The position numbers were made by a program, and so were the translations under genes. From Garcia nutans (taxonomy: Eukaryota; Streptophyta; Magnoliopsida; Malpighiales; Euphorbiaceae), in the NCBI GenBank assembly GCA_947685225.1, contig CANTUV010000004.1, positions 18,445,001 through 18,509,000 of the forward strand: 64,000 bases of DNA, in the 5' to 3' direction. Shown here one piece after another: positions 10,233 through 20,402 of the stretch (within the stretch, counting starts at the first letter, position 1; each line of letters begins with the position of its first letter). The notes beneath the pieces are model-generated. The model was not told the DNA's origin. It ran no database searches and saw only the letters and a list, made by a program, of their open reading frames with translations.

Positions 10233-10659
10233 TGTAACACCCCCACACCCAATACATACACACTATATACACCACAATGTAGTATACATGTATCGAATGT
10301 AGGAATGCTACGGATTTTTCTTAACATTCAAATGGTTTTAAATAATACTATAATCTTTCTCATTATACATTATAGAACATAAGTCATTAACTTGTAATAT
10401 AAAACAAATAGATATATATATATATTTACTTACTACGCAGCGGAATATAGAAAATATTTACATATATGAAAGCATTTAAATCCATATTTACAAATATACA
10501 TATATTCACATTATAAACAAAAGTTTACAAAATATAAGAGAGTTATACATGATTGGCAAATCTTCTCTGATCTTTAAGTTCCCAAAATCAACTCTTCAAC
10601 GTCTACTCTCACTCGGTCTCGAAGAGCTCTCTGGTTCAACTCTATCAACTCTATCACCT

Positions 10660-10697
10660 GCGCGATTAAACACTATCGCGCTAAGCCAAGGGCTTAG
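10660..10697 (-). other. Tandem double hairpin in chromovirus LTR (best copy)
   Basis: GCGCGAT (10660-10666) pairs perfectly with ATCGCGC (10675-10681) across an 8-base loop. CTAAGCC (10681-10687) pairs perfectly with GGCTTAG (10691-10697) across a 3-base loop. The 5' LTR has an identical copy at 17924-17961. Confidence 0.8.
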
Positions 10698-11604
10698 TAA
10701 GTCCAATCATGCTAATGTTATGCTTAAGTGCAATGCAATGCAACACACCTTATTAATAAAAGCAACAACATAGGTGAAAAGTTAACATCAACCCTTTTGC
10801 CTATCACAAATCATATAAGCATACCACAATTCAACATATTTCCACATCCTTCATTAATCAATCAAATTATCATTCATGACTTACATTAAACATAGACAAG
10901 CATGGGCCCAAAACACACTAATATGCCATTCAATTTTCAGAGTTAATGTTTTGGTTTTGTTATCACATTTATCAATATCATATACCCAACTAGGCTTCAA
11001 GAATTAGGTTCAACCAAGCTTCAAGGGGAGCAAAGCATGCTAAGCTTCAACCCAACTTGGCTTCAAGAACCAACCCAACCTAGCTTCAAGGGTTGTAACA
11101 TCTCAATTAGGCTTCAAGGATTCAATCCAACCTAACTTCAAGAGATTGTTACTATCATTAGGCATGCCGCCAATAACAAACTCTGAAAATGGAATAACAC
11201 ATTAGCCACACAATTCATTTACATTTAATTCTCAATTCTCATCAATTAGGCAAACATGCCATATATCTTTCAATTGAATCATCATAGCCAATCACAATGG
11301 CCTCAAATCAAACAATATCTCAATTCATATTATTCATATAACATCATTGATACAACATTTCAAAGTACATACCACATTACCATTCACAATGCATATAGCC
11401 TAACATTGTTCATATGTATCCTCAATATCAACAAATGTGTACTACAATCTCAACATCAATGAATGTATGTTCCACATATATTTGATTAGGTCATTCTTAT
11501 CTTTGAAGTATATTTAAAGTGTTTATGTTTAGGTTTAAGTATCAATGATATCTTTGAAGAATCAAAACCATACAAAAAGAACAAAAATAAAAACAGTAGC
11601 CAAC

Positions 11605-11770
11605 ACATTTGAGGGACACGGCCAAGCTTGTGGCCGTGTCTCTCAACTTAATTTTTGGCAGTGACAGACACTGGTATGGGACACGGCCGTGTCTCTTAAA
11701 AATCAACCCAACACGGCCAAAATTTCCATGACTTGGCCGTGTCTCTCTTTGCTTTTGGCCTTGTCACTCA
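11605..11770. repeat. GACACGGCC/GGCCGTGTC palindromes in chromovirus LTR
   Basis: Paired motifs such as GGGACACGGCC...GGCCGTGTCTC recur three times, and again in the 5' LTR at about 18868-19032. Position is downstream of the promoter on the sense strand, so they are transcribed. Confidence 0.7.
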
Positions 11771-12632
11771 TGATCAAAACCCTAACCAAAAACCAACACT
11801 CTTTCAATTGCATTTCCATACTTTTTGTACAACAATCATCTCATTCAAATGAACACAATCAATGACATAAACACATATCTTACATAAACATCACAATAAT
11901 CACTTTAACAACACATTTACATACAAACCATTCCAAAACCCAAAAACCAACATCCTTCTCCATCCTTCAAAATCAACATCCACCACTTCCAACATCAATA
12001 CCTTTTTAAACTCTTAACTTAACACCAATTTTAACACTTGAAAACACATCACAAACACCTATCATCAACTAATCAACAAACCCTAATTCACTTCAAAAGA
12101 ATAAAGAAATCAAAGAAAAGAACTTACCTTAGTTAAAAACTTCTTGAATCAACACTGGATCACTTAATCTTCCTTCAATTTGAGTTTAGAACTTCAAACA
12201 CCTCTCTAGCTCTCTAGTTTTCTTTTGTCTTTGGAGGAGCTGGCCACTACCAACAAGAAGAAGAGAAAATGATGAAGAAACAAAGTCAATTTCTCCTTAA
12301 ATCTCCACCAAGTGATTTTAACTAAACAATTACCAAAACACCCCTCATCACTTAACTTATCTTTTGTCACTTGCATGCCCAAATATGTAATTTCATACTC
12401 AACAAGATAAATATCTCTTCCCCCTTGACTCTTCATTTGACCAATTTATATGTTATATATATCACAATATAATCAACATATACACTTTTCTCTAAACCCT
12501 CTTTTCTTTCCCAAACACATATGCATAAACATTCTTTTCCAATTTCTTTTCTTATCACACAACATATACATTCAATCCAATTGACAACAACAACATAATC
12601 AAAACTTCTAAGGCATACATGAGGATATTACA

Positions 12633-12670
12633 ATTCTCCCCCTCTAAAAAGAAATTTCGTCCTCGAAATT
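12633..12670 (-). other. Polypurine tract and adjacent 18-bp palindrome
   Basis: On minus, a purine-rich run AGAGGGGGAGAAT abuts the 3' LTR. Next to it lies AATTTCGTCCTCGAAATT (12653-12670), near-palindromic with arms AATTTCG and CGAAATT. The same pair occurs in both non-coding elements (36462-36497 and 43813-43851). Confidence 0.85.
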
Positions 12671-12678
12671 ACCTGATA

Positions 12679-13992
12679 TCAAGTCCGAAATAATTGAGGA
12701 TATTGCTCTCGCATGATTTGTTCACTTTCCCAAGTTGCCTCTTCCTTTCCATGATTCTTCCATAGAACTTTCACCAATGGCACACTCTTGTTTCTCAACT
12801 CTTTCACTTCACGTGCCAAAATAGCAACTGGTTCCTCTTCAAATGTCAAATCTGGGCTCACTTCGATAGATTCAATTGGCAACACATGAGATGGATCCGA
12901 TCTGTACCTCCTTAACATAGAAACATGGAATATGTTATGAATACGATCCAACTCAGGTGGCAAAGCGAGTCGATAAGCAACTGGCCCAACTCTTTCCAAA
13001 ACTTCATACGGTCCAATGAAACGAGGACTCAATTTCCCTTTCCGACCGAACCTCAATATCTTCTTCCAAGGAGACACTTTCAAAAATACCTTATCTCCAA
13101 CATCAAACTCTATGTCTCTCCTCTTTAGATCTGCATAAGACTTCTGTCGGTCTGAAGCTGCTTTCAACCTGCCTCTAATCAATTTCACTTTCTTTTCAGT
13201 TTCTTGAATCAAATCAGGCCCAATTAACTTACTTTCACCAAGTTCACTCCAACAAAGAGGTGTCCGACACCGTCTACCATACAATGCTTCGAATGGGGCC
13301 ATACCAATGCTGGATTGGTGACTGTTATTATAAGCCAACTCCACAAGCGGTAGAAATCTGTCCCAACTTCCAGAAAAATCGATGACACAACTTCTCAACA
13401 TATCCTCAATAATCTGTATCACCCTCTCTGACTGCCCATCTGTCTGCGGATGAAAAGCAGTGCTGAAGTGCAGTCGAGAACCCAAAGCACTATGCAAACT
13501 CTTCCAAAACCTTGAAGTAAACCGGGGATCTCGATCAGACACTAAAGAAGTTGGAACCCCATGCAACTTTACAATCTCATGGATATACAGCTCAGCTAAC
13601 CTCTCCAAAGAGTAATCCATCCGAACCGGAAGGAAATGAGCTGTCTTAGTCAACCTATCAACAATCACCCATATGGCATCGTGTTTCCTTGGTGTCAATG
13701 GCAAACTAGACACAAAATCCATTGTCACTCTTTCCCACTTCCATTCAGGCACTGACAACGGCTGAAGTAACCCGGTTGGAACTTGATGCTCTGATTTTAC
13801 CTTTTGACATGTGAGACATTTGGACACAAAATCTGCAATGTCTCTCTTCATACCGGACCACCAGTAATATTGTCTCAAATCATGATACATCTTGGTATTG
13901 CCCGGATGCATAGCAAACACTGACTGATGTGCTTCTTCCAAAATGATCCTTTTCAAATTAGCATCATCGGGTACACATAATCTGTTCTTAAA
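12679..13992 (-). CDS. Chromovirus integrase with chromodomain-like C-terminus
   Basis: This is the 3' part of the gag-pol frame after the second in-frame stop. From the internal Met at 13956, residues H10, H17, C47 and C50 form the zinc-binding HHCC domain. D80, D141 and E177 are the DDE catalytic triad, which joins element DNA to the host chromosome. A GPY/F-type module (GPYEVLERVGPVAYRL) and the conserved HNIFHVSMLRRY follow. The last about 55 residues (PVAILAREVKELRNK...WESEQIMREQYPQLF) resemble the divergent chromodomain of Tekay/Del chromoviruses, thought to steer insertion to heterochromatin. The frame is continuous with the upstream RT-RNase H segment apart from one TAG, so this is a cleavage product of a polyprotein, not a separate gene. 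Confidence 0.93.
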   Translation of the reverse strand, partial: FKNRLCVPDDANLKRIILEEAHQSVFAMHPGNTKMYHDLRQYYWWSGMKRDIADFVSKCLTCQKVKSEHQVPTGLLQPLSVPEWKWERVTMDFVSSLPLTPRKHDAIWVIVDRLTKTAHFLPVRMDYSLERLAELYIHEIVKLHGVPTSLVSDRDPRFTSRFWKSLHSALGSRLHFSTAFHPQTDGQSERVIQIIEDMLRSCVIDFSGSWDRFLPLVELAYNNSHQSSIGMAPFEALYGRRCRTPLCWSELGESKLIGPDLIQETEKKVKLIRGRLKAASDRQKSYADLKRRDIEFDVGDKVFLKVSPWKKILRFGRKGKLSPRFIGPYEVLERVGPVAYRLALPPELDRIHNIFHVSMLRRYRSDPSHVLPIESIEVSPDLTFEEEPVAILAREVKELRNKSVPLVKVLWKNHGKEEATWESEQIMREQYPQLFRT

Positions 13993-16900
13993 CTAGAGAC
14001 TCCCATCATTTCTTACATTAAAATCTCTACTCTTTCCACTCTGGCAACCTGAAACAATCTTTTGAACCTTCTCATCAACCAACTGAGCCTCTTTAATCTG
14101 ATCCAACAAAACTGGTTTCAATTGCAACTGTGCCAACAATGCACCATCATCACAAGATACAAAACTGGCATGCAATGCTCTCAACTCAACAAGCAACGAG
14201 AGCGAATAAACAGTCAAACCTGCCAAAGACTTCCGACTCAAAGCATCAGCAACAACATTTGCTTTACCCGGATGATAATCAATCAAACAGTCGTAGTCTT
14301 TAATCAATTCCAACCATCTCCTCTGCCGAAGATTGAGCTCTTTCTGGACACCCAAATATTTCAAGCTTTTGTGATCAGTGTAGATGAAACATTTCTCCCC
14401 AAAAAAATAGTGTCGCCAAATCTTCAATGCAAACACAATTGCTGCTAGCTCCAAATCATGGGTCGGATAATTAAGCTCATGCGGTTTCAACTGTCGAGAT
14501 GCATAAGCTATCACTTTACCTTCTTGCATTATCACACACCCCAAACCACTATGTGAGGCATCACTGTAAATCACATATGGTTTGCCTTCCACAGGTAAAG
14601 TAAGAACAGGCGCTTGAGTCAACATTTCTCTCAACTGCTCAAAGCTAGCTTGACACTGATCTATCCACAGAAATCTAACTCCCTTTCGAAGCAATCTGGT
14701 GAGTGGAGTAGCTATCAAAGAAAATCCTTTCACAAACCGTCGGTAATAGCCTGCCAAACCCAGAAAACTTCTAACTTCAGTCACTGACTTTAGTGGACTC
14801 CAATTCAAAATAGCTTCAACTTTACTTGGATCAACTCTAATACCCTCTGCTGAAACTATATGACCAAGAAAAGCTACTTGATCAAGCCAGAACTCACACT
14901 TCGACAGTTTAGCAAACAACTGCTTCTCTCTCAAAATCTGCAACACAATTCGCAGGTGCTTGTCATGTTCCTCTTTATTCCGCGAATACACCAGAATATC
15001 ATCAATAAACACTACCACAAACTGATCCAAATAGGGCCTAAACACCCTATTCATCAATTCCATAAAAGCTGTCGGTGCATTCGTCAGACCAAAAGGCATA
15101 ACTAGAAACTCATAATGCCCATACCTGGTCCGAAAGGCGGTCTTAGGAACATCTTCAGCTCTGACTCTCAGCTGATGGTACCCTGATCTCAAATCAATTT
15201 TAGAAAACACAGCTGCACCCTTCAATTGATCAAAGAGATCATCGATTCTAGGCAAAGGATATTTATTTTTTATAGTCACCTTGTTCAATTGCCTATAATT
15301 GATACACAACCTCATAGTACCATCTTTCTTCTTCACAAATAGCACAGGAGCTCCCCAAGGAGAAACACTGGGGCGAATAAATCCTTTATCCAACAACTCC
15401 TGTAATTGCACTTTCAATTCTCTCAATTCAACAGGTGCCATTCTGTAAGGAGTACTAGAGATAGGAGTGGTACCAGGCAACAATTCAATACCGAACTCCA
15501 CCTCTCTCTCAGGAGGTAACCCTGGCAACTCCTCTGGAAACACATCTGGGAACTCTGCAACTGTGGTAATACTATCAATAGGGGAACCCTTCACTCTAGT
15601 ATCTACCACATGAGTAAGATAGGCTTCACACCCCTTTCTAATCAATCTCCTAGCTGCAACAGCTAAAACAAATAAGGAGGCTAGCTGTTCCTGCTCATTA
15701 GATACTATCACCTCTCTACCATCAGCAGTTCTCAAAGAAACAATTTTCCTTTTACAGTCTACCACAACTCCATGTCTAGATAGCCAGTCCATGCCTAGAA
15801 TCACATCATATTCCTTAAATGGCATCTCAATCAAATCTCCAAGGAACTCCTCACCTTGCACCCTCACTGCACTATCTCGGTGCACCTTGCTCACAATCAC
15901 ACTATGCCATAACGGATTTGTCACCAACACATCAAATCCTAGGGACTCATCATACATATCAGATACAGGCAAAACAGATGCACTAATATAGGAATGTGTG
16001 GAACCCAGATCAATCAAAGCAAGTACTGAAGTATCAAATAAAGAAAAAGTACCAGCTATGACTGCCGAAGCATCTGGCTGCCTCTGCATAACATATATCC
16101 TCTGGGAAGACCCAACCTCCTCTGGTCTACTCTCTCTGGATGTAGAACCTCCTCTAGCACTGAACCCAGATCTGCCTCCCCGGCTGCTACCTCTACCTGC
16201 TCGACCTCCCCTCACACTAGGTCGAGAAGCTGCAGTATCAACTGACATCTGTTCTTGCCTCTCAGGACAATCTCTAACAAAGTGATCTGGTGATCCACAT
16301 CTGAAACAAACCCCTGCTACACCAGTCTTCCAGCAAGGACCACCATGCGGCCTACCACAATGAATGCAGATGGGAAGAGTGGATCTCTGAATCATTGGGG
16401 TCGGAGCACTCGCCACTGAAGCTGCAGGTCTAAATCTCTGCCTCTGAAACTGCACTGACCTACCAGCTGGCCTCTGACTCCTACTAACTCTAGGAACAAA
16501 GCTTCCTTTACCTCTCTTCACAGAAGAAGACCCTGCCTCCAACTGGGGCCTCCTAACCCTAACCTCTTCCTCTGAAGCAGCTGCAATAACTTGAACTCGC
16601 TCTACACTTCGAGCTGCTGCCACTAGCTGGGAGAAATCGTGATATCGAGATCCAGCCACTAAGCACATGATAGAGGGCCTCAATCCCTCCTCAAATCTCA
16701 TGCATCTATCTATCTCATCAGCTATAATGCCCCCAGCATACTGGCTCAATCGAATAAACTCAACCTCATATTCAGTTACAGTCTTGCTGTCTTGCTTCAA
16801 GCTCAAGAACTCCATCTTCTTCATGTCTTTGTACTCCCTAGGAGTATACTTCAATTCAAATTCTCTCAGAAAATCCACATATGACAAGGTTGGTGGATCA

Positions 16901-17115
16901 TCCATAGAATGGGGCACTGTCCTCCACCAGTCGTATGCATCCTTCTGTAGCAAAGATCTTGCATAATCAAACTTTTCCTCTGAGGTGGCTTGCAACTGAA
17001 TAAAGATCCTCTGTACTTTATCAAGCCATTGCTCCGCTACAGCTGGATCAACTGTACCAAGGAAATCCTCCGCTCCATACTTCCTTAGTTTATCATAGTG
17101 CCTCACTGGTACCAC
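13993..17115 (-). CDS. Chromovirus gag-protease-RT-RNase H segment
   Basis: From Met 17115 (1040 residues): retrotransposon gag domain about 1-180; zinc knuckles C250-C253-H257-C261 (atypical spacing) and C270-C273-H278-C283 (canonical CX2CX4HX4C); protease with the active-site triplet D369-L370-G371 in ALIDLGSTHSYIS; RT with the catalytic pair D705-D706 in FIDDIL; RNase H with D852, E889 and D914. It is in frame with the upstream segment (17322-17140) and the integrase, interrupted only by TAA at 17140-17142 and TAG at 13993-13995. The DLG triplet is unusual, since the middle residue is normally S, T or P. Length and order match Tekay-type polyproteins. Whether full product is made depends on stop readthrough or on an intact copy elsewhere. 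Confidence 0.95.
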   Translation of the reverse strand: MVPVRHYDKLRKYGAEDFLGTVDPAVAEQWLDKVQRIFIQLQATSEEKFDYARSLLQKDAYDWWRTVPHSMDDPPTLSYVDFLREFELKYTPREYKDMKKMEFLSLKQDSKTVTEYEVEFIRLSQYAGGIIADEIDRCMRFEEGLRPSIMCLVAGSRYHDFSQLVAAARSVERVQVIAAASEEEVRVRRPQLEAGSSSVKRGKGSFVPRVSRSQRPAGRSVQFQRQRFRPAASVASAPTPMIQRSTLPICIHCGRPHGGPCWKTGVAGVCFRCGSPDHFVRDCPERQEQMSVDTAASRPSVRGGRAGRGSSRGGRSGFSARGGSTSRESRPEEVGSSQRIYVMQRQPDASAVIAGTFSLFDTSVLALIDLGSTHSYISASVLPVSDMYDESLGFDVLVTNPLWHSVIVSKVHRDSAVRVQGEEFLGDLIEMPFKEYDVILGMDWLSRHGVVVDCKRKIVSLRTADGREVIVSNEQEQLASLFVLAVAARRLIRKGCEAYLTHVVDTRVKGSPIDSITTVAEFPDVFPEELPGLPPEREVEFGIELLPGTTPISSTPYRMAPVELRELKVQLQELLDKGFIRPSVSPWGAPVLFVKKKDGTMRLCINYRQLNKVTIKNKYPLPRIDDLFDQLKGAAVFSKIDLRSGYHQLRVRAEDVPKTAFRTRYGHYEFLVMPFGLTNAPTAFMELMNRVFRPYLDQFVVVFIDDILVYSRNKEEHDKHLRIVLQILREKQLFAKLSKCEFWLDQVAFLGHIVSAEGIRVDPSKVEAILNWSPLKSVTEVRSFLGLAGYYRRFVKGFSLIATPLTRLLRKGVRFLWIDQCQASFEQLREMLTQAPVLTLPVEGKPYVIYSDASHSGLGCVIMQEGKVIAYASRQLKPHELNYPTHDLELAAIVFALKIWRHYFFGEKCFIYTDHKSLKYLGVQKELNLRQRRWLELIKDYDCLIDYHPGKANVVADALSRKSLAGLTVYSLSLLVELRALHASFVSCDDGALLAQLQLKPVLLDQIKEAQLVDEKVQKIVSGCQSGKSRDFNVRNDGSL

Positions 17116-17139
17116 AGGCTGAGGGGGTGGTGGCTGTGG

Positions 17140-17322
17140 TTACACTGGTGCTTGCCTCAAAGCCTCTACCACATGCCTAAGCCAAGCTGGTGGAACCTCC
17201 TCACCAACTGGTCTACCCGACACCGAAGAAGGTGCCTCCTCAGCACTATCAACTCTAGCTCTATCCTCCGGAGCTACACTCTCCTCACTACCCTCAACTA
17301 ACTGACGTAAGTGAGAGTCCAT
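17140..17322 (-). CDS. N-terminal start of chromovirus gag, ended by a premature stop
   Basis: An ATG at 17322 opens MDSHLRQLVEGSEESVAPED and runs about 60 codons to TAA at 17140-17142; the same frame continues beyond. It is acidic and lacks a recognised domain, as usual for the Gag leader of these elements. It lies about 170 bases inside the 5' LTR after the PBS. I choose the ATG at 17322 over the GTG before it. Confidence 0.75.
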   Translation of the reverse strand: MDSHLRQLVEGSEESVAPEDRARVDSAEEAPSSVSGRPVGEEVPPAWLRHVVEALRQAPV

Positions 17323-17475
17323 CACAACCTATGTCTGCAAACACAGCAGATTATACCTTATTAAAGATCAGAGATTGCCAATCCCAAACATGTATTTTAT
17401 TTCAAAACCAAATTTTTAAAATCAAAAACATTTCTTTTTCTTACATTTTACCTAGGTTGAAAATCTCAAACCTAG

Positions 17476-17487
17476 GCTCTGATACCA
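17476..17487 (-). other. Primer-binding site, initiator Met tRNA type
   Basis: On minus this reads TGGTATCAGAGC, the standard complement to the 3' end of plant initiator-Met tRNA, 7 bases inside the 5' LTR boundary at 17495. Identical sites occur at 39577-39588 and 47401-47412. Confidence 0.95.
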
Positions 17488-17494
17488 AAACAAT

Positions 17495-19896
17495 TGTAAC
17501 ACCCCAACACCCAATACATACACACTATATACACCACAATGTAGTATACATGTATCGAATGTAGGAATGCTACGGATTTTTCTTAACATTCAAATGGTTT
17601 TAAATAATACTATAATCTTTCTCATTATACATTATAGAAAATAAGTCATTAACTTGTAATATAAAACAAATAGATATATATATATATATTTACTTACTAC
17701 GCAGCGGAATATAGAAAATATTTACATATATGAAAGCATTTAAATCCATATTTACAAATATACATATATTCACATTATAAACAAAACTTTACAAAATATA
17801 AGAGAGTTATACATGATTGGCAAATCTTCTCTAATCTTTAAGATCCCAAAATCAACTCTTCAACGTCTACTCTCACTCGGTCTCGAAGAGCTCTCTGGTT
17901 CAACTCTATCAACTCTATCACCTGCGCGATTAAACACTATCGCGCTAAGCCAAGGGCTTAGTAAGTCCAATCATGCTAATGTTATGCTTAAGTGCAATGC
18001 AATGCAACACACCTTATTAATAAAAGCAACAACATAGGTGAAAAGTTAACATCAACCCTTTTGCCTATCACAAATCATATAAGCATACCACAATTCAACA
18101 TATTTCCACATCCTTCATTAATCAATCAAATTATCATTCATGACTTACATTAAACATAGACAAGCATGGGCCCAAAACACACTAATATGCCATTCAATTT
18201 TCAGAGTTAATGTTTTGGTTTTGTTATCACATTTATCAATATCATATACCCAACTAGGCTTCAAGGATTAGGTTCAACCAAGCTTCAAGGGGAGCAAAGC
18301 ATGCTAAGCTTCAACCCAACTTGGCTTCAAGAACCAACCCAACCTAGCTTCAAGGGTTGTAACATCTCAATTAGGCTTCAAGGATTCAATCCAACCTAAC
18401 TTCAAGAGATTGTTACTATCATTAGGCATGCCGCCAATAACAAACTCTGAAAATGGAATAACACATTAGCCACACAATTCATTTACATTTCATTCTCAAT
18501 TCTCATCAATTAGGCAAACATGCCATATATCTTTCAATTAAATCATCATAGCCAATCACAATGGCCTCAAATCAAACAATATCTCAATTCATATTATTCA
18601 TATAACATCATTGATACAACATTTCAAAGTACATACCACATTACCATTCACAATGCATATAGCCTAACATTGTTCATATGTATCCTCAATATCAACAAAT
18701 GTGTACTACAATCTCAACATCAATGAATGTATGTTCCACATATATTTGATTAGGTCATTCTTATCTTTGAAGTATATTTAAAGTGTTTATGTTTAGGTTT
18801 AAGTATCAATGATATCTTTGAAGAATCAAAACCATACAAAAAGAACAAAAATAAAAACAGTAGCCAACACATTTGAGGGACACGGCCAAGCTTGTGGCCG
18901 TGTCTCTCAACTTAATTTTTGGCAGTGACAGACACTGGTATGGGACATGGCCGTGTCTCTTAAAAATCAACCCAACACGGCCAAAATTTCCATGACTTGG
19001 CCGTGTCTCTCTTTGCTTTTGGTCGTGTCACTCATGATCAAAACCCTAACCAAAAACCAACACTCTTTGAATTGCATTTCCATACTTTTTGTACAACAAT
19101 CATCTCATTCAAATGAACACAATCAATGACATAAACACATATCTTACATAAACATCACAATAATCACTTTAACAACACATTTACATACAAACCATTCCAA
19201 AACAAAAAAACCAACATCCTTCTCCATCCTTCAAAATCAACATCCACCACTTCCAACATCAATACCTTTTTAAACTCTTAACTTAACACCAATTTTAACA
19301 CTTGAAAACACATCACAAACACCTATCATCAACTAATCAACAAACCCTAATTCACTTCAAAAGATTAAAGAAATCAAAGAAAAGAACTTACCTTAGTTAA
19401 AAACTTCTTGAATCAACACTTAATCACTTAATCTTCCTTCAATTTGAGTTTAGAACTTCAAACACCTCTCTAGCTCTCTAGTTTTCTTTTGTCTTTGGAG
19501 GAGCCGGCCACTACCAACAAGAAGAAGAGAAAATGATGAAGAAACAAAGTCAATTTCTCCTTAAATCTCCACCAAGTGATTTTAACTAAACAATTACCAA
19601 AACACCCCTCATCACTTAACTTATCTTTTGTCACTTGCATGCCCAAATATGTAATTTCATACTCAACAAGATAAATATCTCTTCCCCCTTGACTCTTCAT
19701 TTGACCAATTTATATGTTATATATATCACAATATAATCAACATATACACTTTTCTCTAAACCCTCTTTTCTTTCCCAAACACATATGCATAAACATTCTT
19801 TTCCAATTTCTTTTCTTATCACACAACATATACATTCAATCCAATTGACAACAACAACATAATCAAAACTTCTAAGGCATACATGAGGATATTACA
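17495..19896 (-). repeat. 5' LTR of the chromovirus (2402 bp)
   Basis: Same structure as the left LTR. Double hairpin 17924-17961, CTTCAAG repeats 18252-18412, palindromes 18868-19032, donor-like site 19386-19394, GCCGGCCA box 19503-19510, TATA region 19709-19726. Plus-strand ends TGTAACACCCC and GGATATTACA. Confidence 0.95.
19709..19726 (-). promoter_or_regulatory. TATA region of the chromovirus 5' LTR
   Basis: On minus, TATATATAACATATAAATTG is followed by GTCAAATGAAGAGTCAA. The same block is kept in the inner non-coding element (36242-36270 and 42361-42390), which suggests a shared core promoter. Confidence 0.6.
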
Positions 19897-19925
19897 TTGA
19901 AGGAGAAAGGGGCAGTGGCTGACAC

Positions 19926-20358
19926 AGGCAGAGGACATGGCCAAGTCACCTGGCCGTGTCCCATACCAAGTTAAAAAGAAGAACAAGTCCCAGTAGAAGA
20001 CACATGCAAGGGACACGGCCAAGTCTTGTGGCCGTGTCCCTCCAAAGAAGCCCAACACAGCCAAGTCACCTTGACTTGGCCATGTCTCACCAATTCCAAA
20101 GGGCAAAGAGAAGCAAATTCCACAGAGGCAGACACAGGCAAGGGACACGGCCAAGTCACCTGGCCGTGTCCCTCCAACAAGGTGCAACACGGCCAAGTCA
20201 AGCTCCACTTGGCCGTGTCACTCAACAAAGAAGAAAAGAAGATCAAAAGCATTCAGTGGTGGACACATGCAAGGGACACGGCCAAGTCTTGTGGCCATGT
20301 CCCTCCAAAAGTCACTCACACGGCCAAGTCACATCTGACTTGGCCGTGTCCCTCATGA
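19926..20358. repeat. Array of alternating GGACACGGCC hairpins just upstream of TATA
   Basis: Seven paired motifs. Short-loop form: GGGACACGGCCA facing TGGCCGTGTCCC across 7 bases (about 20142-20172), with similar ones near 19931, 20009 and 20271. Longer-loop form: ACACGGCCAAGT facing ACTTGGCCGTGT (about 20187-20219), with similar ones near 20052 and 20319. The forms largely alternate. The array ends about 40 bp before the TATA box. Confidence 0.85.
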
Positions 20359-20394
20359 AACAAACGCGCACTGATTTTTAAAGCGGACGTTTTG

Positions 20395-20402
20395 TATAAA
20401 AG
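20395..20402 (+). promoter_or_regulatory. TATA box of Athila-like LTR B
   Basis: TATAAAAG follows the GC-richer palindrome array and precedes a purine-rich start region. Confidence 0.65.

Larger units (their letters stand above)
10233..12632 (-). repeat. 3' LTR of the chromovirus (2400 bp)
   Basis: Plus-strand ends are TGTAACACCCCC and GAGGATATTACA. In sense order it carries a TATA region near 12440-12460, a GGCCAC box (12241-12247), a splice-donor-like AAGGTAAGTTC near 12126, palindromes (about 11605-11770), CTTCAAG repeats (10990-11150) and the double hairpin (10660-10697). The small open frames inside (for example 10549-10773, 11256-11462, 12206-12436) are not genes. Confidence 0.95.
10233..19896 (-). 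mobile_element. Nearly complete Ty3/gypsy chromovirus (Tekay/Del type), 9664 bp, TSD TTGAA
   Basis: Two LTRs of 2400 and 2402 bp flank a 4.86-kb internal region with PBS, one long gag-pol frame and a polypurine tract, all reading on minus. Exact 5-bp TSDs TTGAA lie at 10228-10232 and 19897-19901. By eye the LTRs show roughly 15-20 differences, so insertion is recent. The gag-pol frame is open from 17322 to 12679 except for two stop codons (17140-17142 and 13993-13995). Domain order gag, zinc knuckles, protease, RT, RNase H, integrase, chromodomain-like tail identifies a chromovirus. The Tekay/Del assignment comes from the integrase and C-terminal motifs. Confidence 0.96.

Noticed and set aside
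19819..20381. Four overlapping open frames in both strands
   Set aside because: All derive from the alternating GGACACGGCC palindromes in the Athila-like LTR, which keep several frames free of stops.
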